Counted from the first letter of the stretch, positions 19,560 to 28,004 are shown. The stretch: DNA of 64,000 nt from Rhodococcus globerulus NBRC 14531 (GCF_001894805.1 NZ_BCWX01000003.1:62001-126000); one strand, 5' to 3'. Numbers and translations: made by a program. Notes: generated by a model from the sequence alone, not told the origin.

Positions 19560-20834
19560 TCATACTCCGAATATCGCGAGGTGCAGGAAACCGGCCAACG
19601 AGCCGAGTACCGCTCCGTGGACGAACAACAACCATTCATCTTGTTTGACGGCAGATCTCAGCAGTTCGCTGAAGTCTTCCGGTGACAGTTTGTTCATTTG
19701 CGCCGTGACGAATATCCGGATTTTCTCGGACTGACTTTCGGCAAAAGCCGCGTCCTCGAATACTCGTGGAACGAGGTCGAGCACTTCGGTTGTCGCGAGG
19801 CTCGGCAGACGCTTGTAGCTTTGCGAGCCGACCGTCATTTTCACGACGGATCGTGCCCATCCGACGGCGTCGTCGACGGATTCACGAAGTACCTGATCGA
19901 GCATTCGGCGGGTTCGGTCCGAGCGTGGTCCTTCGAGAAGTTCTGTGCCGATGTTCTCGAGTGTGATGACGTGATCGGCGAGCGTTTTTGCGTACCCCTC
20001 GATGATCTCGGTGCGTCGTTTGAGGAAAAGACCTTGCCGCCACGGCACCCATCGGCTGGGCGCGATGGGCTCGAAGATCATTGTGATTCCGAGGTAGTTG
20101 ACGATGTAGCCGATGATGACGCCGCCGATGGGCAGGATCCACCAGTACGGCAGGAAGTGCAGTACGGCCACCAGGACAAACCCCATCGGAAACCCGAAGT
20201 AGAAACCGAAGTTCTGCATGAATCGCAGTTCTTTGTTTCCCATGGTCCGGAAAATGTCGTTGAGTAGTTTCGGGTGCGACGACAGGTACCGGATCACCAT
20301 GAGTTTGGCGTCGATGAATTCGTCGATGTTCTCTTCGATGCGGTCCGTGATGGTGCGGACGCTGGCCGGCAGATCTTCCTCGACCTTCCGGAAAACAGCT
20401 TCTTTCACCGGGTTCGGAAGGTTGTGCCAGAGCTGAGGATTCTCGGCGGTCATGATTCTGGTGACCACACCGCGGACTTCGCTTCGCGAGATGGTGACCA
20501 GATGTTCGGCGATGCTGTCCGGATCGAGTTCACGGTAGAAGTCGGCGATGCTGCCCACTTTTGCCAACGATTTGTCCACTGCGATCGACGCCATTTTCTC
20601 GGCCCGGGAGGGCACAATTCCTTGCCAACCGAAGCGGCCGTCGCTGGTGATCGCCGGGATTACCTGGACCCGGCGCGGGAGCAGTGGGAACAGGATCTTG
20701 AGGCCCGGAATTCTGACTCCGTGGAATTCGAGTGGGGCGAAGAGCATCAGAACGCCGGACCAATTGGTGATGTACCCGATGATTCCTGTGAACAAAGGAA
20801 TGGTGATCAACTGTTCGAGCAAGTGGTCCGGCAC
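19560..20834 (-). CDS. DUF445 family membrane protein
   Basis: A 424-residue protein. A first membrane segment near the N-terminus contains the GYITNWSGVLMLF motif. A large soluble helical region follows, then two membrane helices (about 219-257, FVLVAVLHFLPYWWILPIG and IGYIVNYLGITMIFEP), then another soluble stretch and a C-terminal hydrophobic segment. The repeated GYxxNxxGxxMxFxP pattern is typical of DUF445. The start is GTG after GAGGAGGA. Its molecular function is unknown. It abuts the Abi-alpha-like gene, so the two products may act together at the membrane. Confidence 0.85.
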   Translation of the reverse strand: MPDHLLEQLITIPLFTGIIGYITNWSGVLMLFAPLEFHGVRIPGLKILFPLLPRRVQVIPAITSDGRFGWQGIVPSRAEKMASIAVDKSLAKVGSIADFYRELDPDSIAEHLVTISRSEVRGVVTRIMTAENPQLWHNLPNPVKEAVFRKVEEDLPASVRTITDRIEENIDEFIDAKLMVIRYLSSHPKLLNDIFRTMGNKELRFMQNFGFYFGFPMGFVLVAVLHFLPYWWILPIGGVIIGYIVNYLGITMIFEPIAPSRWVPWRQGLFLKRRTEIIEGYAKTLADHVITLENIGTELLEGPRSDRTRRMLDQVLRESVDDAVGWARSVVKMTVGSQSYKRLPSLATTEVLDLVPRVFEDAAFAESQSEKIRIFVTAQMNKLSPEDFSELLRSAVKQDEWLLFVHGAVLGSLAGFLHLAIFGV

Positions 20835-21004
20835 CGTCGCCCATCCTCCTCATATCCGAGAACCTCACGTTCGGACATGATTGCCGAAACTTCGCTCTTC
20901 GTGGGTGTTTCCTTCGCTACTACTGCGCCTTCCCAGTTGCGTCAGCATAGATCCCCGGTAATCCGGGCCGTCGATGGGTCGGAAGTTAATGTAACCTGAC
21001 GTAC

Positions 21005-21061
21005 ATGGTCAGCTTTGCGCACAACACGACGACGCCGGTTTCCTTCCGGCGCATCGTTTAG
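21005..21061 (+). CDS. threonine-codon leader peptide (attenuator)
   Basis: An 18-codon frame encoding MVSFAHNTTTPVSFRRIV, with three consecutive ACG threonine codons at 21026-21034. No Shine-Dalgarno is visible. A TAACCT -10-like hexamer at 20992-20997 ends 7 bases before the ATG, so the transcript is probably leaderless. The Thr run is followed at once by a hairpin and then by a terminator before a threonyl-tRNA synthetase gene. That matches ribosome-mediated attenuation by charged tRNA-Thr. Confidence 0.75.
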   Translation: MVSFAHNTTTPVSFRRIV

Positions 21062-21120
21062 CACCTGCTGACCGAACCCTTTCCGCCCCGGGAGTTATCG
21101 CCCCGGGGTTGTTCTGTTTC
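21007..21120 (+). promoter_or_regulatory. transcription attenuator: Thr leader with terminator
   Basis: Pairing elements seen: GGTCAGC (21007-21013) with GCTGACC (21067-21073); CGCCGG (21033-21038) with CCGGCG (21046-21051), just after the Thr codons; and the terminator stem CCCCGGG (21086-21092) with CCCGGGG (21102-21108), followed by TTGTTCTGTTTC. Stalling on the Thr codons would disturb the early pairings and change terminator formation. The exact switching topology is inferred. Confidence 0.7.
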
Positions 21121-21165
21121 TTCGCTCCGATGCGCGACTCCCCTTGAACGATTTGGAGAGCTCTC

Positions 21166-22401
21166 ATGAGCGTTGACCACCGCGAACTCGGACGCGAGCT
21201 GGAACTTTTCACCACCACCCCCATCGTCGGAGCGGGCCTTCCGCTCTGGTTGCCGGACGGCGCGATCATCAGGAGCGAACTCGAGAAGTTCGCGGCCGAG
21301 CAAGCTGCTCGGTCCGGATGCCGCGGTGTCTACACCCCGGTGATGGCGAAGAAGGAGTTGTACGAGAGATCTGGGCATTGGTCCAAGTTCTCGGAAGACA
21401 TGTTCCCCGAAATGCAGATAGGTGGGGAATCATTTCTTCTTCGTCCTGCTAACTGTCCTCATCACGCACAGGTATTCGCCGCGCGCGGCCGTAGTTATCG
21501 CGAACTCCCTTTCCGCCTTCGCGAACTCGGCTCGATGTTCCGTAGCGAACTCTCCGGTGTTCTCAGCGGACTGAGCCGCGTCAGGCAGATCAATCTCGAC
21601 GACGCACACGTCTTCTGCACTCGTGACCAAGTTCGAGCCGAAGTGATCGTTGCGATCGACGCGATCGAGCACTGCTACTCGACTCTCGGGATTGCCGAAC
21701 GGGAATATCGGCTTTCGATCAGAGGGGCAGTGAGCGGAGGGGCAGCGGGGCAGTACCTCGGCACCGACGAACAGTGGGCCACCGCCGAGGATCAACTTCG
21801 CAGCGCACTGAATGCGCGCTCGATCGACTACGTGGAAGCCAAGGGAGAGGCTGCGTTCTACGGGCCCAAGATCGACGTCCAAGTGCGAGATGCGAACGGC
21901 CGCGAAGAAACACTCTCGACCGTCCAACTCGACTTCAACCAACCGGAGCGGTTCGGGCTCGAGTACACAGCGGAGGACGGAACCAAGGATCGTCCGGTGA
22001 TGATCCATCGAGGCTTGCTGGGTTCGATGGAACGTATGACCGCGCTCTTGATCGAAAGGTTCGAAGGTCGGATGCCGCCGTGGCTGGCGCCCAACCAGGT
22101 CTCGATCCTGCCCGTCGGCGACCGGCATCAGGATGCGGCCGAGCGTCTACGGGCAGATCTCGAGGCTCGCGATGTCCGCGTGGCCGTTGCGTCCGAAGGG
22201 TCGTTGGGACGCCGCATCCGCGAGGCTCGTAACCACCGGGATTCGTACGTCGCCGTGATCGGGGACAACGAAGTGCGGGGCGGCACCGTCGACATTCTGA
22301 TCCCGGCGCGGGATGAGCGGGCCGTCGTCGACGCGGGAGTGTTTGTCGATCAGGTGGTCGCGGACATCAACGAGCGTGCCCTGCTTCCGGCAGGGTTCTA
22401 G
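21166..22401 (+). CDS. minimal threonyl-tRNA synthetase paralogue (no TGS or editing domain)
   Basis: A 411-residue class II synthetase comprising the ThrRS catalytic core and anticodon-binding domain only. A full-length bacterial ThrRS is about 640-690 residues and carries N-terminal TGS and editing domains, both absent here. Zinc ligands are conserved: Cys in NCPHH, His in DDAHVFC and His in MIHRGLLGS. Motif 2 (FRSE...RVRQ) and motif 3 (GSMERMTALLIE) are present, followed by the anticodon-domain pattern WLAPNQVSILPVGD. Upstream lie a Thr leader peptide and terminator. It may be a starvation- or inhibitor-induced spare ThrRS; that role is inferred. It converges on marR with a 4-base overlap. 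Confidence 0.88.
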   Translation: MSVDHRELGRELELFTTTPIVGAGLPLWLPDGAIIRSELEKFAAEQAARSGCRGVYTPVMAKKELYERSGHWSKFSEDMFPEMQIGGESFLLRPANCPHHAQVFAARGRSYRELPFRLRELGSMFRSELSGVLSGLSRVRQINLDDAHVFCTRDQVRAEVIVAIDAIEHCYSTLGIAEREYRLSIRGAVSGGAAGQYLGTDEQWATAEDQLRSALNARSIDYVEAKGEAAFYGPKIDVQVRDANGREETLSTVQLDFNQPERFGLEYTAEDGTKDRPVMIHRGLLGSMERMTALLIERFEGRMPPWLAPNQVSILPVGDRHQDAAERLRADLEARDVRVAVASEGSLGRRIREARNHRDSYVAVIGDNEVRGGTVDILIPARDERAVVDAGVFVDQVVADINERALLPAGF

Positions 22402-22844
22402 CCGACGGGGAGTTCGTGGAGCGCCCGCACCAACGGCGCGAGTTCGGGTGTCTTGCATGCCTCGTCGAGTGCGGCTTCGAGGGTGGCGTCGTGCGTCGGC
22501 CGTGCGCTTTCGAGAAGCTCGCGGCCGGCCGGCGTCAACTCGGTGTAGATGCCTCGACGGTCGTCGGCGCACAGGATTCGGGTCAGTAGTCCACGATCTT
22601 CGAGACGGTTGACCAATCGCGTCGTGGCACTGCTGCTCAGCGCGGCAGCGCGAGCCAGCTGGGCCATGCGCATGTGCCAGCCGTCTTGGCGGCTCAACGC
22701 GTCGAGGACTGTGTATTCGACGACGGACAGTTTGTGCTCACGCTGGAGAGCGCGTTCCAATTCGGTGTCGAGGGCGCCGTGCAGCGCTGCGAGCGTGCGC
22801 CACCCTTGCGAACGGATTTCGACGGCGTCGTCGGCGATCCCCAT
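22398..22844 (-). CDS. MarR family transcriptional regulator
   Basis: A 148-residue winged-helix regulator. The recognition region MAQLARAAALSSSATTRLVNRLEDRGLLTR and the wing segment CADDRRGIYTELT are typical of MarR. The ATG at 22844 follows AAGGAGA. It diverges from an MFS efflux gene across a region with two GCGCGCRTGCAACTA direct repeats, so it probably represses that transporter and itself. Ligand unknown. Confidence 0.92.
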   Translation of the reverse strand: MGIADDAVEIRSQGWRTLAALHGALDTELERALQREHKLSVVEYTVLDALSRQDGWHMRMAQLARAAALSSSATTRLVNRLEDRGLLTRILCADDRRGIYTELTPAGRELLESARPTHDATLEAALDEACKTPELAPLVRALHELPVG

Positions 22845-22899
22845 GTGATTCTCCTTGTCCGATTCCTGCCGCTCCAGGTTACCAGCTTGCGCATGTAGC

Positions 22900-22935
22900 G
22901 CGCGCATGCAACTATTTATAGCGCGCGTGCAACTA
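22900..22935. promoter_or_regulatory. putative MarR operator (two 15-bp direct repeats)
   Basis: GCGCGCATGCAACTA (22900-22914) and GCGCGCGTGCAACTA (22921-22935) differ by one base. They are 21 bp apart start to start, about two helical turns. They lie midway between the divergent marR and MFS genes. Binding by the adjacent MarR is inferred from position. Confidence 0.6.
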
Positions 22936-22987
22936 CTGCACACGCCCGCTAACGGCTTACGCGTAAATCTGTGAAAGGAACATCGAG

Positions 22988-24169
22988 ATGCCATTGGGTC
23001 TCATTGCCCTCGCTATGGGCGGGTTCGGGATCGGCCTCACCGAATTTGTCATCATGGGCCTGCTGCCCGAGGTCTCCGCCGATTTCGAGGTCACCGAAGC
23101 CGTAGCGGGCTACCTGATCTCCGGCTACGCACTGTCCGTCGCGATCGGTGCAATTCTGGTGACCGCGGCCGTCATCCGGTTCGAGCGCAAGAAGGTCCTA
23201 CTCTCGCTGATGGTGCTGTTCATCATCGGCAACCTGATGTCTGCGCTGGCCCCCTCGTACGAGGTGATGATGGGTGGGCGCATCGTTGCGGCCCTGTGCC
23301 ACGGCGCGTTCTTCGGCATCGGATCGGTGGTCGCCGCCGGAATGGTCGCACCGGACAAGCGTGCAGGTGCCATCGCAATGATGTTCTCCGGGTTGACCAT
23401 TGCCAATGTTCTCGGCGTTCCGTTCGGCACGATGCTCGGCCAACAGTTCGGATGGCGCTCGACCTTCTGGGCGATCACCGTCATCGGCATTGTCGCGCTG
23501 ATCGGGATCGCGGCTCTGGTGCCTACGACGCCGGCACCAACGGCGGGCGGCGGCCTGCGCGGCGAACTCGGAGCCTTCCGCAACAAACAGGTGTGGCTCT
23601 CGATCGCGATCACGATTCTCGGCTACGGCGGAATGTTCGGCGCGTTCACGTACATCGCGTTCACTCTCACCGAGGTGAGTGGCTTTGCAGCGTCCAGTGT
23701 TCCGTGGTTGCTGATCCTTTTCGGTTCCGGTCTGTTTGTCGGCAACGTCCTCGGTGGGAAGGCTGCCGACCGTTCGCTGACGAAGGCGCTGGTCTGGATT
23801 CTCGCGATCTTGACCGTCGTTCTGATCGTGTTCGCGGCGACTGCAGAGAGCAAGGTCATGACCGTGATCTCACTGTTCTTCATGGGCGCCTTCGGTTTTG
23901 CGACGGTACCAGGGTTGCAGATGCGGATCATGAATTACGCGTCGGAGGCGCCGACTATGGCATCGGGCGCCAATATCGCCGCTTTCAATGTCGGAAATGC
24001 ATTGGGCGCGTGGCTCGGTGGTCTCACCATTGCCGCCGGGCTCGGCTTCAACTCCCCGATCTGGATGGGAGCCGCCGTCACCGTAGTCGGTTTGATGGTG
24101 CTGCTCCTCGCGTCGTCGATGGACAGGTCGGAGAAGGCTCCCGAGCGGGACGGCGTACTGGTCGGGTAG
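22988..24169 (+). CDS. MFS transporter (DHA1-type drug efflux)
   Basis: A 393-residue major facilitator with twelve predicted membrane helices and little loop sequence. The N-terminal GLTEFVIMGLLPEV and the SGYALSVAIGA motif in helix 2 are characteristic of DHA1 drug:H+ antiporters of the Cml/AraJ type. It starts with ATG after GAAAGGAA. It is paired with a divergent MarR repressor, which suggests substrate-induced efflux. Substrates cannot be predicted. Confidence 0.9.
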   Translation: MPLGLIALAMGGFGIGLTEFVIMGLLPEVSADFEVTEAVAGYLISGYALSVAIGAILVTAAVIRFERKKVLLSLMVLFIIGNLMSALAPSYEVMMGGRIVAALCHGAFFGIGSVVAAGMVAPDKRAGAIAMMFSGLTIANVLGVPFGTMLGQQFGWRSTFWAITVIGIVALIGIAALVPTTPAPTAGGGLRGELGAFRNKQVWLSIAITILGYGGMFGAFTYIAFTLTEVSGFAASSVPWLLILFGSGLFVGNVLGGKAADRSLTKALVWILAILTVVLIVFAATAESKVMTVISLFFMGAFGFATVPGLQMRIMNYASEAPTMASGANIAAFNVGNALGAWLGGLTIAAGLGFNSPIWMGAAVTVVGLMVLLLASSMDRSEKAPERDGVLVG

Positions 24170-24203
24170 TGCCGGGTTGTCCAGGTCCGTACCCCCACTT
24201 CAC

Positions 24204-24258
24204 CTGAGCGAACGTACCTTTCGGCGCATCCAAGGCGGCGAAAGGTACGTTCGCTCAG
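24204..24258. terminator. 20-bp hairpin terminator between convergent MFS and Rpf-M23 genes
   Basis: A perfect inverted repeat of CTGAGCGAACGTACCTTTCG with a 15-base loop. It lies 34 bases after the MFS stop and 34 bases before the end of the convergent wall-hydrolase gene. TGAGCGAAC also recurs near 59574 and 59594, so it may be a dispersed palindrome. Confidence 0.7.
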
Positions 24259-24292
24259 TCGGGCATGAGCCCGCAGCAACTGACTTCCAGCA

Positions 24293-25339
24293 TCAGAACT
24301 TGATCAGATCGCCCACGAAGATCTGGTCGGGATCGGTGATCCACGCATTCATGGCCCACACCTCTTGCCAATTCTTCCCTCTTACCGAAGCGAGGTCGAA
24401 CAGCGTATCGCCTTCGGACACGGTCACCGTGTCGTCGACTGCCGACGTGGCCGGCTCTGGTGCCGGAGCATTCAACGCGGGTGCGAACGTCGGTCCGGGA
24501 GTGACGCTAGCCCCGGTATCGCACGCGCCTGTCGACTTCAGGAAGGCGACGGGATCGACGGCGCCGCCGCTGTGAATGCGCAGATGCAGATGCGGGCCGG
24601 TCGAGCTGCCGGTATTGCCCGTGGCACCGATTTGGTCGCCGGCCTCGACGTGAGCGCCTTCACCGACCCACGTTTCGGAGAGGTGGCCCATCTGGATCTG
24701 CTCGCCGGTATCGGCTTCGAGCTGGATGTAGGTTCCGTATCCGCCGGGGTCATATGGTCCGGCAACCGAGATCGTGCCCGAGGTCGGGGCATGGAGGACC
24801 GTTCCGACGTTGACCGCGAAGTCCGCTCCATCGTGTCCGGCGTGGAACCCCTGCGAGAGCACCCCATCGACGGGCCATTCCCAGCTGCAGCTGTTACCAG
24901 CATGAAGAGGGGCTACGTGGATGGCTTCTTCGGCAGAAGGCAGTGTCGATGAGATCACGTTGGCTGAACCAGGGGTGACTCCACCCCAGCCGAGGTGTGT
25001 GCCACATACCGGCCACGCACCGATGCCCTGAGCGTCGAGTGTTGCCTCTGCTGCTGCGACTTGATCCGCGACCGACGCCATGTCAGCACGGGCCGGTGCA
25101 CCGGCTGGCTTGTGGGCATCCCACGTCGACTGCGTGAACTGCAGTCCGCCGTAGAACCCGTTGCCCGTGTTGATGCTCCAGTTTCCGGAACTCTCGCACA
25201 TGGCCACTTGCGACCAGTCGTGTGCGCTGGCTACGCCCGTGTTTGCGAAGGTGCCGATGGCTGTCAGAGCCCCTGCTCCGGCAGCGAGTGTGATGAATCG
25301 TGTGGCGTGAGAACGATGGTGTTTCCTGTGTTTTCCCAT
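24293..25339 (-). CDS. secreted Rpf-domain / M23 peptidase / LysM cell-wall hydrolase
   Basis: A 348-residue exported protein with three modules. The basic N-terminus (MGKHRKHHRSH) and hydrophobic core form a signal peptide ending near VASA. Residues about 40-115 are a resuscitation-promoting-factor transglycosylase domain (DWSQVAMCESSGNW with its catalytic Glu, then GFYGGLQFTQSTW). Residues about 150-270 are an M23 metallopeptidase with zinc ligands HDGAD and HLHLRIH. The C-terminus holds one LysM (VSEGDTLFDLA). It should cut both glycan and stem peptide. The ATG at 25339 is chosen for AAGGAAAAG upstream. Confidence 0.9.
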   Translation of the reverse strand: MGKHRKHHRSHATRFITLAAGAGALTAIGTFANTGVASAHDWSQVAMCESSGNWSINTGNGFYGGLQFTQSTWDAHKPAGAPARADMASVADQVAAAEATLDAQGIGAWPVCGTHLGWGGVTPGSANVISSTLPSAEEAIHVAPLHAGNSCSWEWPVDGVLSQGFHAGHDGADFAVNVGTVLHAPTSGTISVAGPYDPGGYGTYIQLEADTGEQIQMGHLSETWVGEGAHVEAGDQIGATGNTGSSTGPHLHLRIHSGGAVDPVAFLKSTGACDTGASVTPGPTFAPALNAPAPEPATSAVDDTVTVSEGDTLFDLASVRGKNWQEVWAMNAWITDPDQIFVGDLIKF

Positions 25340-26356
25340 GATCTTTTCCTTGATCGGTGTCGGCAATCTCGCGGCACGCAGCGGTGATCAACTGCTGAGC
25401 AGCGTGGTGTACGAGATCGCCCATGCTGGAAGGCGATTGAAGATGAGTTGACAACAAGTGCGCCAACAGTTCTCGCTATCCGAGGACAATTATTTGCATT
25501 GACCGAATTGGTCAGGCCAATTTCTTTGTTACAGAGCGCCTCTCGAGTGAAGAGAGAGCGTGCTGATAGTTCCTTCCGGTTTCATGGTCACGATTTGTGA
25601 GTCACGCCTAGGTTGTTGCCTCGCCCACATGCGTACAACGGCCCAATTACCCGGTGGCATACCTATTTCGCGGATTACGCCAATTTTTGACAAGTCGAAC
25701 CAAGCCGACCGGTACCACGTTTTTCAGGGCAACTGGTCGATGAACTCCACGTTGGCCGATTGGGTGGCCTTGCTGGTATTGCCGGGTATTCAACTGTGCC
25801 AGAAGGATTCTGGGTGGACCATCATGTCCTGGGAAAGTCAGCAGCGGGTCTGGCGCGATCGGGCTGAGGAAACGGACTGACCGAGTTGCCACTGGTTCAT
25901 GGCGCAGAAACTATTGATCTCTCACGCGGGATTATTGTCTTCGGCCAGTTCAGGGGCGGGTGAGAAATCATTTTCGTAGTGCGAGCGGCGTCGCTTGGCG
26001 GGGTAGGTCTACGGCAAAGCTACACGTCAAACAGGTTGGACCCTCGGCATTGATTGCGAAGGTAGTGACGCGCGACGACCCGAAAACAGGTACCCGAATG
26101 GGTCATTCGACCCGTGTGAGGAGAAACGCCGGATGCCAGAGTGGAGCACACGGATTCACCCGAAGCTGTTCCACAATAGAAAACTTGCGACACGCCTTGC
26201 GCTCCCAGTGATCGATTGGCGCAACCCTTGTGAGGGATCTGTGTCGCACCCTGAGGGTCGCAGTCTGCGCCCGGGGATGAGCCCTCCTGCGGAGCCCGAC
26301 AAAGGTGGCACCGCAGGAGGGCATTCAAACGCGTTCGCGCAATGAGGCAGACGCCG
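25340..26356. other. 1-kb intergenic region without a convincing gene
   Basis: I find no supported protein or tRNA here. It has a TTGGCCTGACCAA inverted repeat near 25508-25520 in the leader of the wall-hydrolase gene. I looked for the ydaO (c-di-AMP) riboswitch often found before rpf genes and did not recognise it. Frames of 106 codons (plus, 25560-25880) and 81 codons (minus, 25647-25892) lack ribosome sites and family features. A stable hairpin closes the region at 26281-26322. Confidence 0.5.
26281..26322 (-). terminator. hairpin downstream of the ADC-like gene
   Basis: GCCCTCCTGCGG (26281-26292) and CCGCAGGAGGGC (26311-26322) form a perfect 12-bp stem with an 18-base loop, 34 bases past the minus-strand stop. 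There is no clear U tract, so intrinsic termination is likely but not certain. Confidence 0.55.
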
Positions 26357-27085
26357 TCAGATGGTTGTCGCCTCACCGAATGTCATGGCGAGGTTGGTGA
26401 TCGTGGTTGTCATCAAAGCTCGTTTCGGCAGGCCGAGGCGTCGTAGTTCGGCGGCCATCGGGTGGGTGCCAAGCTGGAGCTCCGCACCACCCGGGCGAGA
26501 TTTGACGCCGGTGGGAGCCATGTCCCACGACGTACAGCGGGTGATGCCGTCGAGATGTGAATATGCGGCAAGTGACATGTTTGCTCCCGAACCGGGAACG
26601 CTCACTCCGGGCTTCACGCTCAACTGCGCGATGAGTTTGCCGTCGTGAGATACCGAACCGCGTTTGACGGATCCGACATGCTCGGTATCGAACTCCGCCA
26701 TCACCTTCGGGAATCCCCAGATCTCACGGCCGGCGGCCTTGGTGAACTCGCCGTCGACGGGCAGTTCATGGATGAGGGCGCCCGCTGTGCCGGACGTGAG
26801 CGCACGAAGGTCGCCCAGCACCGAAATTTCCGGTGGGGCGGTATGGCTTCGCACCATGTATGTCACGCCGAATTCGTTGTACGGTCCCAGATCTCCGTCC
26901 ACGTAGTCGACAAATACCAATCCGCACAGTGCGCGCCCCGGGCGGAATTGCAGAACGGTCAGTCCGGTGTGGTTGATGATCGACTGGGCAGTAACACTCG
27001 GAACGGAGAACATCGCCATGAACGCGGAGGCGGTACGGACTTCTACGGGCATCTCGACGGTCTTGCCCAGGATGGTATAGCTCAT
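26357..27085 (-). CDS. acetoacetate decarboxylase (ADC) family protein
   Basis: A 242-residue ADC-fold protein, with VPSVTAQSIINHTGL early and GREIWGFPKVMAEF in the middle, where the family Lys-containing active-site segment lies. True acetoacetate decarboxylase function is doubtful. From memory, M. tuberculosis Rv3519, next to cyp142 in the cholesterol regulon, has the same fold, and the context here is the same. The ATG at 27085 overlaps the stop of the upstream SDR gene. A role in steroid side-chain or ring metabolism is inferred. Confidence 0.8.
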   Translation of the reverse strand: MSYTILGKTVEMPVEVRTASAFMAMFSVPSVTAQSIINHTGLTVLQFRPGRALCGLVFVDYVDGDLGPYNEFGVTYMVRSHTAPPEISVLGDLRALTSGTAGALIHELPVDGEFTKAAGREIWGFPKVMAEFDTEHVGSVKRGSVSHDGKLIAQLSVKPGVSVPGSGANMSLAAYSHLDGITRCTSWDMAPTGVKSRPGGAELQLGTHPMAAELRRLGLPKRALMTTTITNLAMTFGEATTI

Positions 27086-27921
27086 GCCACCACCCCGCGG
27101 AGTCCGTCGGCGCCGTACACGGATTCGAGCATCGAGCGGAAATCCGGTCCGCGACGCAGCATTTGACCGCCGTCGACGTTGATGATCTGTCCGGTGATCC
27201 ACGTGGAGTCCGGTCCGAGGAGGAATGTCGCGAGTGCTGCGATGTCCTCCACTTCGCCGACACGTGCGAGGGGAGTGTTGGCCATGTAGTCGTCGAGAAT
27301 CGGTCCACCGTCGGTGATGAGCGCGACCAGATCGGTCCGGGTGAGGCCGGGACGAATCGCATTGACTCGAATATTGCTGGCACCCAGTTCATCTGCCGCC
27401 AACTGTACGAGATGGTCGACGCCGGATTTCGACACGCCGTACGCTCCGAACCATCGATGTGTGTTGCTGCTCGCGATCGACGAGATCGCCACGATGGAAC
27501 CACCGCCTCCGGAGACGAGGGCACGTGCGCCGTGCTTGATCGTCAGCATCGTGCCGGTCACGTTGAGGTCTACCGTGCGGCGCCACGCATCGACGTCGAG
27601 TTGGGTCACCGGGGCGATGGTTTCGTTGCCACCGGCGCAGGCAACAACGCCGTCGAGTGTTCCCGTTGCCTCGACCGCGGATGCGACTGCAGCGATGACC
27701 TCGGCTTCGACGGTTATGTCGGTGGGTACAGCAGTGACGGAGGCGGACCCGTTGCGGGCACGAATCGAGTTGGCCGCAACATCGAGTTTGTCCTTGTTTC
27801 GTCCGCAGATCGTGACGTGGGCACCGGCTCCGGCGAGCGCACCGGCAATGCCGAATCCGATGCCGCTTCCGCCGCCGGTCACAAGTACCGATCTGCCTGC
27901 AAAGGCGGTGTTGTCGCCCAT
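27082..27921 (-). CDS. SDR family oxidoreductase, steroid locus
   Basis: A 279-residue classical SDR with TGGGSGIG at about residues 15-22, an N-A-G-like CAGG, and the catalytic YGVSK. The C-terminal extension past INVDGG is slightly long. The ATG at 27921 is chosen because GGGAG lies 7 bases before it; an ATG two codons earlier would sit directly on the ribosome site. It diverges from cyp142 with a KstR-like box between them and is coupled to the ADC-family gene. A hydroxysteroid or hydroxyacyl-CoA dehydrogenase role is inferred from context. Confidence 0.87.
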   Translation of the reverse strand: MGDNTAFAGRSVLVTGGGSGIGFGIAGALAGAGAHVTICGRNKDKLDVAANSIRARNGSASVTAVPTDITVEAEVIAAVASAVEATGTLDGVVACAGGNETIAPVTQLDVDAWRRTVDLNVTGTMLTIKHGARALVSGGGGSIVAISSIASSNTHRWFGAYGVSKSGVDHLVQLAADELGASNIRVNAIRPGLTRTDLVALITDGGPILDDYMANTPLARVGEVEDIAALATFLLGPDSTWITGQIINVDGGQMLRRGPDFRSMLESVYGADGLRGVVA

Positions 27922-28004
27922 GTCCATCTCCCGGTTGTCGTCTGCGCGGTGTACACGGATCGAGGTGGGCCGAAGAACTTCGGCAATAACGCCCCGAGCT
28001 CTAT

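Noticed and set aside
21166-22401. Truncated or broken housekeeping thrS
   Set aside because: The frame is intact, has its own ribosome site and attenuator, and all core catalytic and zinc residues; no trace of upstream TGS or editing sequence remains.
25340-25560. ydaO-type c-di-AMP riboswitch before the Rpf-M23 gene
   Set aside because: Expected from other actinobacterial rpf genes, but the conserved core segments could not be found on the minus strand.
25560-25892. Overlapping 106-codon plus and 81-codon minus frames
   Set aside because: Both begin without a ribosome site and show no conserved pattern; neither is clearly favoured.
26130-26180. tRNA-like string near GCCGGATGCCAGAGTGGAGC
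   Set aside because: No acceptor or T-arm pairing could be drawn; no anticodon loop.
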